From Treponema sp. UBA792 (lineage in GTDB: Bacteria; Spirochaetota; Spirochaetia; Treponematales; Treponemataceae), in NCBI GenBank assembly GCA_002296965.1, contig DBIW01000045.1:1-9824 (forward strand): a stretch of 9,824 nucleotides of DNA, given 5' to 3'. A program made the position numbers and the translations under genes. Positions 6,221-9,824 of the stretch are shown here, one piece after another (within the stretch, counting starts at the first letter, position 1; each line of letters opens with the position of its first letter). The notes under the pieces are model-generated. The model saw only the letters and a program-made list of their open reading frames with translations. It did no database searches and was not told the DNA's origin.

Positions 6221-7732
6221 TCAGCTGCGGTAAATTTCCCTTCCATCAATGAAAAGCCCCTTCACCCGGCCGGCCAAGGCGTAACCGTCAAAAGGAGTCG
6301 CCCTTCCGCGGCTGCAGAAAAGACGGCTGTCCACGGTCCAAATCTCGTCAGGATCTATCAGGACAAGATCGGCGTCAAATCCACTTCTGAGCAGCCCCTT
6401 GTTAAGTCCGAGAATTCTTGCGGGATTAGCCGACATCAGCCTGGACAGCTGCCCCAGAGAAAGCTGGCCCGTCTGAACAAGGACCGAGCTGCACACCGCA
6501 AACGCAGTCTCAAGCCCCGTGAATCCGGGCGCGCCGGCGGCCTTGTCATCAAGGGTATGCGGTGCATGGTCGGTGGATATGACATCTATAGTTCCGTCGC
6601 GCAGCGCCTCAATCAGCGCGAGCCTGTCCTCCTCCGTGCGGAGCGGCGGATTGACGAACGCACGGATAAAAGGCTCCTCCGTACCGCAGAGCGCGATATG
6701 ATGCGGAGTCACCTCGCAGGTGACGGAAAAACCGGATTTCTTGGGAGTAGGAACAAACGGCTGACCGTCGCAGAAAGCGTCCCAGGCGGCGGAAGATTCG
6801 TCATCCAGAAAATCGGCCTCGTTGTCATAAATCATGCTTTTGGCGGCACGTACGGAATCAATCGCCCTTGCGGTGCTTATGTGGTCAATGTGGACACGGC
6901 ATCCGGCTTTCTGCGCAAGCATTATGTTGCGTTCAGTCGCGGAATTTTCGGCAAGGGCAAGAAAATCATTCGCACAGCCGATAAGCCTGTCTATCTCGTC
7001 AAGCGTCCCGTCCGGAATTCCGGTTATGTCATCATCCGCGGCGCCCCAGGCGGAAAGGCCGCAGCTTTTCATCAGCTCAAGCGCATTCCGGCGGAACGGC
7101 TTTGCAAGAGCGGCAAGCTCCGGATCCTCACAGTGACATCCGACTATTATCCCCTTCTCCGCGGCGGCCGTCATCGCGGCGAGCATCACCGAAGAAGAGG
7201 CGACATCATGTCCGTCCTCCGTAATCACAGGAACATAGCGCCTGTCAAGGGAGAAAATATGGCCGACACTTTCTCCTCCGAAATTCTCGGTTATGCTGAC
7301 GGTCTGGAAAAGATGGCCGAGACCGAGCGCGGCGGCTGAACGTTCCACCTCAAGCACGGCCTCCATCGACGAGATGACGGGATTCGTGTTCGGCATCGCG
7401 ACTACGGTTCCGAAACCTCCGGCCGCGGCCGCATGCATACACGAATCCAGATTCTCCTTCTGAGGAAATCCGGGCCATCTTGTATGCACGTGCATATCGA
7501 CGAATGCAGGCTCAATGACCAGTCCTCCGGCATCAAAAAGATCCGGCTCGGCGGACGAATTTCCGTCCTCCGCAAGAACAGCACCGGCAAGAGCGGCGGC
7601 AGTAGAACTGTTCGTAAAATAGCCGAGAAAAACCGCCCGGATTTTTCCGTCGGAGACAAGAACCGCGCCCGGAGAATCCGTATCAGCGTCAACAAGGCGC
7701 GCATTGTATATGACAAGAGGTTTCGCCATCAT
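6221..7732 (-). CDS. pyrC: Dihydroorotase, long form
   Basis: This zinc amidohydrolase interconverts N-carbamoyl-aspartate and dihydroorotate, the third step of UMP synthesis, in the cytoplasm. Residues visible in the 503-residue product are the metal-binding HVHTR (81-85), substrate-binding MPNTNP (113-118), TEDG (171-174; the TDDG-like site where type I enzymes use Asp), HCED (200-203), HIDHIST (281-287), the TPHH motif (342-345) and the catalytic STDHAPH (386-392). The pattern is that of a type I (microbial, pyrC/pyrX-like) enzyme. Typical members have about 420-440 residues. The extra length is in an Ala/Ser/Glu-rich stretch at about 40-65 and in segments at about 222-262 and 300-335 between conserved motifs. 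The ATG at 7730-7732 overlaps the pyrI stop as ATGA, with AAAGGA six bases upstream; a second ATG follows directly. All catalytic residues seem present, so it should be active. An allantoinase or hydantoinase is less likely, given the pyrB-pyrI context. Confidence 0.93.
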   Translation of the reverse strand: MMAKPLVIYNARLVDADTDSPGAVLVSDGKIRAVFLGYFTNSSTAAALAGAVLAEDGNSSAEPDLFDAGGLVIEPAFVDMHVHTRWPGFPQKENLDSCMHAAAAGGFGTVVAMPNTNPVISSMEAVLEVERSAAALGLGHLFQTVSITENFGGESVGHIFSLDRRYVPVITEDGHDVASSSVMLAAMTAAAEKGIIVGCHCEDPELAALAKPFRRNALELMKSCGLSAWGAADDDITGIPDGTLDEIDRLIGCANDFLALAENSATERNIMLAQKAGCRVHIDHISTARAIDSVRAAKSMIYDNEADFLDDESSAAWDAFCDGQPFVPTPKKSGFSVTCEVTPHHIALCGTEEPFIRAFVNPPLRTEEDRLALIEALRDGTIDVISTDHAPHTLDDKAAGAPGFTGLETAFAVCSSVLVQTGQLSLGQLSRLMSANPARILGLNKGLLRSGFDADLVLIDPDEIWTVDSRLFCSRGRATPFDGYALAGRVKGLFIDGREIYRS

Positions 7733-8166
7733 CCGTTGTCCTTTCCTGCCTGATAAAGCGTGTCGCAGTACTCGCAGCGGTAAAGTCCCTTCTGACGGTC
7801 AACAAGCAGGAACGTCGGCGGAACATAATGCTCCGTTGCGGTGATGCAGCGCGGATTCTTGCAGGAGAACACATTCTGAACCTTTGACGGAAGCTCCATG
7901 TTTATCTTGCGGACAATCTTCTCGTCCTCAATCACATTCACGCAGATGTTCGGATCGATGAATCCGAGAACCGAATAATCGATGTTGATTATGTTGTCGA
8001 TTTTGATGATGTCCTTTTTTCCGCTTTTCTCGGAAGGGACGTTCATTATAAGACAGGCTGAAAAAGGAGCCTTGTCAAGTCCGAGCCACCGGAAGATTCT
8101 CCAGCCGCTCCCGGCACGGATGTGGTCAATCACAAGTCCGTTCTTTATCGTGTTCACATTAAGCAT
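7729..8166 (-). CDS. pyrI: Aspartate carbamoyltransferase regulatory subunit
   Basis: This is a 145-residue protein, close to the usual ~150. It has no catalytic activity but links catalytic trimers into the allosteric holoenzyme and binds nucleotide effectors (CTP/ATP in well-studied members). The N-terminal nucleotide-binding domain covers about residues 1-95, starting MLNVNTIKNGLVIDHI and including ACLIMNVPSEKSGKKDIIKI. The C-terminal zinc domain has all four cysteines: C102 and C107 (CKNPRC), C131 and C134 (CEYC). The ATG at 8164-8166 is preceded by GGAG at eight bases. The gene lies 32 bases after pyrB and its TGA overlaps the pyrC ATG. Intact zinc ligands suggest a functional regulated transcarbamoylase of the pyrBI class rather than an unregulated trimer. 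Which nucleotides it senses cannot be read from the sequence. Confidence 0.96.
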   Translation of the reverse strand: MLNVNTIKNGLVIDHIRAGSGWRIFRWLGLDKAPFSACLIMNVPSEKSGKKDIIKIDNIINIDYSVLGFIDPNICVNVIEDEKIVRKINMELPSKVQNVFSCKNPRCITATEHYVPPTFLLVDRQKGLYRCEYCDTLYQAGKDNG

Positions 8167-8198
8167 TTTCCATTCTCCAAATAAAAATCAGGCCGGAC

Positions 8199-9125
8199 TC
8201 ATTCCACGGATCCGGTGAGCTTCGCAATCAGCGCCATCCGCGCGTACATTCCGTACTTCACCTGCTTGAAATATGCGGCGCGCGGATCATCATCCACTTC
8301 CGGCGAGATTTCGTTCACACGCGGCAGCGGATGCAGCACAATCATGTTCTTCTTGGCCATGCGCATTTTCTCGCGGTCAAGAATGTAGCTGTCCTTGAGG
8401 CGGATGTAATCCTGCTCGTTGAAGAACCGCTCCTTCTGCACGCGCGTCATGTAGAGGATGTCAAGCTCTCCGATAACCTCGTCAAGGCTTTCGGAAGTCT
8501 CGTAACTTACGCCGGCCGGCTCAAGGATGTTCCTGACCAGATAATCGGGGACAGTAAGCTCCTTGGGACTTATGAATACGAACCTGTTTCCCCTGTAATG
8601 CCGCATCGCCTCAGCAAGCGAATGGACGGTACGCCCGAACCGCAGGTCACCGCAGAAACCAATCACATGATTCTCAAAACCGCCGCAGAGCTGACGGATT
8701 GTAACCATGTCCGTCAGAGTCTGGGTCGGATGATAATGGCCTCCGTCTCCGGCGTTTATCACCGGGCAGGCTGAATATTTTGACGCAAGAAGCGCAGCTC
8801 CTTCCTTGGGAGTACGCATCGCGATTATGTCCGAATACGACGAGACCACACGGATTGTGTCGGCCAGCGTCTCGCCTTTTGTGGAGGACGTGTACGACGC
8901 GTCGGCAAAACCTTCCACCGCTCCGCCCAGCCTCAGCATTGCAGCCTCGAATGAAAGCCTTGTCCGCGTGCTCGGCTCAAAAAAAAGTGTCGCAAGAATT
9001 TTCCCGCGACACACATCCTGAAAAGTTTTTGGCTCCACAATAATCTGCTCGGCAAGAGAACAGATTTCATCAATTTCAGAAACAGACAAATCATCAGGCT
9101 GAATCAGATGACGACCGGCTAACAT
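8199..9125 (-). CDS. pyrB: Aspartate carbamoyltransferase catalytic subunit
   Basis: This enzyme condenses carbamoyl phosphate and L-aspartate to carbamoyl-aspartate, the committed step of pyrimidine synthesis, as a catalytic trimer. The 308-residue product matches the usual ~305-311. Visible motifs are the carbamoyl-phosphate loop [13 protein letters not shown] (about 49-61), STKGET (about 81-86), HPTQTLTD (about 132-139), [12 protein letters not shown] and the aspartate-loop [10 protein letters not shown]. The segment before HPTQ reads GDGGHY where many enzymes have GDGSNQ or GDGxxx, a modest variation. The ATG at 9123-9125 (MLAGRHLI) was chosen over a TTG at 9137 because a GGGGGAA stretch lies just upstream and the length then fits PyrB. 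It is the first gene of pyrB-pyrI-pyrC. The upstream untranslated stretch is only about 22 bases from the predicted promoter, leaving no room for the leader-peptide attenuator known from enteric pyrBI. Confidence 0.97.
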   Translation of the reverse strand: MLAGRHLIQPDDLSVSEIDEICSLAEQIIVEPKTFQDVCRGKILATLFFEPSTRTRLSFEAAMLRLGGAVEGFADASYTSSTKGETLADTIRVVSSYSDIIAMRTPKEGAALLASKYSACPVINAGDGGHYHPTQTLTDMVTIRQLCGGFENHVIGFCGDLRFGRTVHSLAEAMRHYRGNRFVFISPKELTVPDYLVRNILEPAGVSYETSESLDEVIGELDILYMTRVQKERFFNEQDYIRLKDSYILDREKMRMAKKNMIVLHPLPRVNEISPEVDDDPRAAYFKQVKYGMYARMALIAKLTGSVE

Positions 9126-9130
9126 AATTT

Positions 9131-9135
9131 CCCCC
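9131..9135 (-). promoter_or_regulatory. Ribosome binding site of pyrB
   Basis: GGGGG on the - strand (followed by AAATT) lies five bases before the ATG at 9125. It is not a textbook AGGAGG, but it supports this ATG over the TTG at 9137, which would sit upstream of it. Confidence 0.5.
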
Positions 9136-9153
9136 AAAATTCAGATTTCGGAG

Positions 9154-9182
9154 AGTATAGCACAATCACACAAAGAATTCCA
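9154..9182 (-). promoter_or_regulatory. Promoter of the pyrB-pyrI-pyrC operon
   Basis: On the - strand TATACT (9154-9159) is preceded by TGC, giving an extended -10 (TGnTATACT). A weak -35, TGGAAT (9177-9182), stands 17 bases upstream. Transcription would start near 9147, leaving a leader of about 22 bases before the pyrB ATG. Hairpin-repeat copy B begins 12 bases upstream of the -35. No terminator or anti-terminator pair fits in the leader. Confidence 0.6.
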
Positions 9183-9194
9183 CGTCACCCCCGG

Positions 9195-9224
9195 AGATTC
9201 CCGTGTCGCGGCACGGGAATGACA
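9195..9224 (+). repeat. Dispersed hairpin repeat, copy B
   Basis: AGATT, arm CCCGTG, loop TCGCGG, arm CACGGG, then AATGACA. With the adjacent ATT/AAT the stem is nine perfect base pairs (9197-9205 with 9212-9220). The loop is one base longer than in the other copies. It lies just upstream of the pyr promoter and has no T-run, so it is not a terminator. Confidence 0.75.
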
Positions 9225-9228
9225 TTGG

Positions 9229-9310
9229 CATCATTTTCGGGCTGCCAACAGTTTTCGCGCCATTTTCGGGCTGATATGTCATTTTCGGCCTAATATGTCA
9301 TTTTCGGGCT
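9229..9310 (+). repeat. Irregular tandem array of hairpin-repeat half-copies
   Basis: CATTTTCGG occurs at 9232, 9261, 9280 and 9299, so successive spacings are 29, 19 and 19 bases. The last unit is the left half of full copy D; the others continue as GGCTGCC, GGCTGAT and CCTAAT without the answering arm. The first unit is bracketed by TTGGCA (9225-9230) and TGCCAA (9243-9248). The array appears to be broken or amplified left halves of the hairpin element. No coding potential is seen. Confidence 0.65.
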
Positions 9311-9324
9311 TGACCCGAAAATCT
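9296..9324 (-). repeat. Dispersed hairpin repeat, copy D
   Basis: Read on the + strand: TGTCATT, arm TTCGGG, loop CTTGA, arm CCCGAA, end AATCT. The full stem is nine perfect pairs (9300-9308 with 9314-9322). The orientation matches copy A and is opposite to copies B and C. Confidence 0.75.
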
Positions 9325-9349
9325 ACATGCATATATTACAATCATCTAG

Positions 9350-9378
9350 AGATTGCCGTATCAAGTACGGCAATGACA
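9350..9378 (+). repeat. Dispersed hairpin repeat, copy C
   Basis: AGATT, arm GCCGTA, loop TCAAG, arm TACGGC, then AATGACA; nine perfect pairs (9352-9360 with 9366-9374). Ends and loop equal the reverse complement of copy D, while the arms are different yet still fully paired. Confidence 0.75.
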
Positions 9379-9407
9379 TTTTGAACTCGTTGGACAGCCC
9401 CCCGCAC

Positions 9408-9461
9408 AAAAAAATCCCCCGCCCGGAGGAGGCATTTTACAGAATGCCGGCCGGACGGGGG
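9408..9461 (-). terminator. Rho-independent terminator of the right-edge gene
   Basis: On the - strand a long GC-rich hairpin (outer arms about 9416-9426 and 9451-9461, with further pairing of GGCATT and AATGCC inside) is followed by T and then seven more T (the A-run 9408-9414). It lies 25 bases past the stop codon at 9486 and so belongs to the minus-strand gene entering from the right. Confidence 0.9.
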
Positions 9462-9485
9462 AAATCTGTTTCTTGTGAGACTATT

Positions 9486-9824
9486 TTATTTGGTATAAGA
9501 AATTTCTACAGCTTTTATGCCGCTGATTTTTCCCCATGCGTCATAAGTCAGATACTCATTCTCACCCATCGACGTAACAAGCTCTGCAACTGAATACTCG
9601 ACACTGTCCTCACCGTCCTTTGTAATCTTATTCACCTTGCAGCTTGCAAGCTCGGCTTTCGAATTATACATGTCATCCTTATCAGATGCCGAATACAGGA
9701 ACGGGCAGTCATAAGCAACATCCTCGTTTCCAAGATACGTGAACTTTATCTTTGCGTCTGCCTTGTCGGAATATCCGCTGAGAACAGTTTTTGTCGTAAT
9801 GAGACTCCAAGGGGAAACTGAAAT
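9486..9824 (-). CDS. Unrecognised protein, C-terminal part (5' end outside window)
   Basis: A minus-strand frame is open from the window edge to a TAA at 9486-9488, giving the last 112 residues of a protein I do not recognise. An internal Met at about 9671 begins only the last 61 residues and is unlikely to be the start, since the frame continues without a stop to 9824 with similar composition. The sequence is polar, with short alternating stretches (KIKFTYLGNEDVAYDCPFLY, EYLTYDAWGKISGIKAVEIS) that suggest mostly beta structure. It has no membrane helix and two Cys in the visible part (DCPF and SCKV), about 30 residues apart. Such sequence would suit an exported or lipoprotein-type domain, but the N-terminus that would show a signal peptide is missing. 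A clear terminator follows, which supports it as a real, expressed gene. Confidence 0.7.
   Translation of the reverse strand: MSVSPWSLITTKTVLSGYSDKADAKIKFTYLGNEDVAYDCPFLYSASDKDDMYNSKAELASCKVNKITKDGEDSVEYSVAELVTSMGENEYLTYDAWGKISGIKAVEISYTK

Noticed and set aside
6557..7339. Long open frame (260 codons) on the + strand across pyrC
   Set aside because: It is antisense to the well-conserved dihydroorotase, has Arg/Gly-rich composition typical of a shadow frame and no ribosome binding site.
9126..9137. TTG start at 9137 for pyrB
   Set aside because: It lies upstream of the only purine-rich site and adds residues not expected in PyrB; the ATG at 9125 fits family length.
9126..9153. Pyrimidine-responsive attenuator or riboswitch before pyrB
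   Set aside because: The predicted leader is about 22 bases and shows no competing hairpins, leader peptide or PyrR-type binding loop.
9195..9224. Terminator function for the hairpin repeats
   Set aside because: The stems are good, but none is followed by a T-run on either strand, and true terminators with T-runs are found elsewhere in the same gaps.
9195..9378. CRISPR array or transposon end
   Set aside because: Copies are in mixed orientation and irregularly spaced, there is no constant direct repeat with unique spacers, and no cas or transposase gene is present.

Overview
The window looks like a chromosomal segment of a spirochaete, most likely a Treponema-type organism. This is inferred from protein character and gene content, not from a database match: a two-phosphatase plus STAS signalling operon, and separate pyrB and pyrI genes next to an unusually long dihydroorotase. 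Base composition is moderate and even. Nearly the whole window is ordinary, tightly packed chromosome. I see no phage, insertion sequence, CRISPR array, tRNA or rRNA.

Layout, left to right. (1) Bases 1-288 are the 3' end of pgk (phosphoglycerate kinase) on the + strand. It converges on a MarR-family regulator gene (410-871, -), with a strong bidirectional hairpin terminator between them. (2) A gene for a six-helix membrane protein of unknown function (943-1731, +) diverges from the marR-like gene. The shared 71-bp gap holds a small TTTGC-N5-GCAAA palindrome that could be the regulator's operator. (3) A second bidirectional terminator (1777-1822) separates this gene from a three-gene minus-strand operon, read right to left: a short membrane-anchored PP2C/SpoIIE phosphatase (4652-6046), a nine-helix PP2C/SpoIIE phosphatase with an acidic C-terminal tail (2167-4650), and a STAS anti-anti-sigma protein (1841-2167). 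The genes are coupled by a one-base gap and then a one-base overlap. (4) A minus-strand pyrimidine operon, pyrB-pyrI-pyrC (9125 down to 6221), has an extended -10 promoter upstream of pyrB. (5) A 360-bp gap (9126-9485) holds that promoter, a cluster of small hairpin repeats and a terminator. (6) The 3' end of an unrecognised minus-strand gene runs off the right edge.

How the parts work together. The phosphatase/STAS operon has the outputs of a partner-switching pathway: two differently built membrane sensors would dephosphorylate the STAS protein on Ser57. The matching kinase/anti-sigma factor and sigma factor are not in the window. pyrB and pyrI encode the catalytic and zinc-binding regulatory subunits of aspartate transcarbamoylase, and pyrC the next enzyme, so the operon covers steps 2 and 3 of UMP synthesis.

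The most notable non-coding feature is a family of roughly 29-nt hairpin elements. Four copies are visible (314-341, 9195-9224, 9296-9324, 9350-9378). Their ends are nearly constant and their loop mostly so, but the stem sequence differs between copies while staying paired. A row of half-copies with partial 19-bp periodicity lies beside them.
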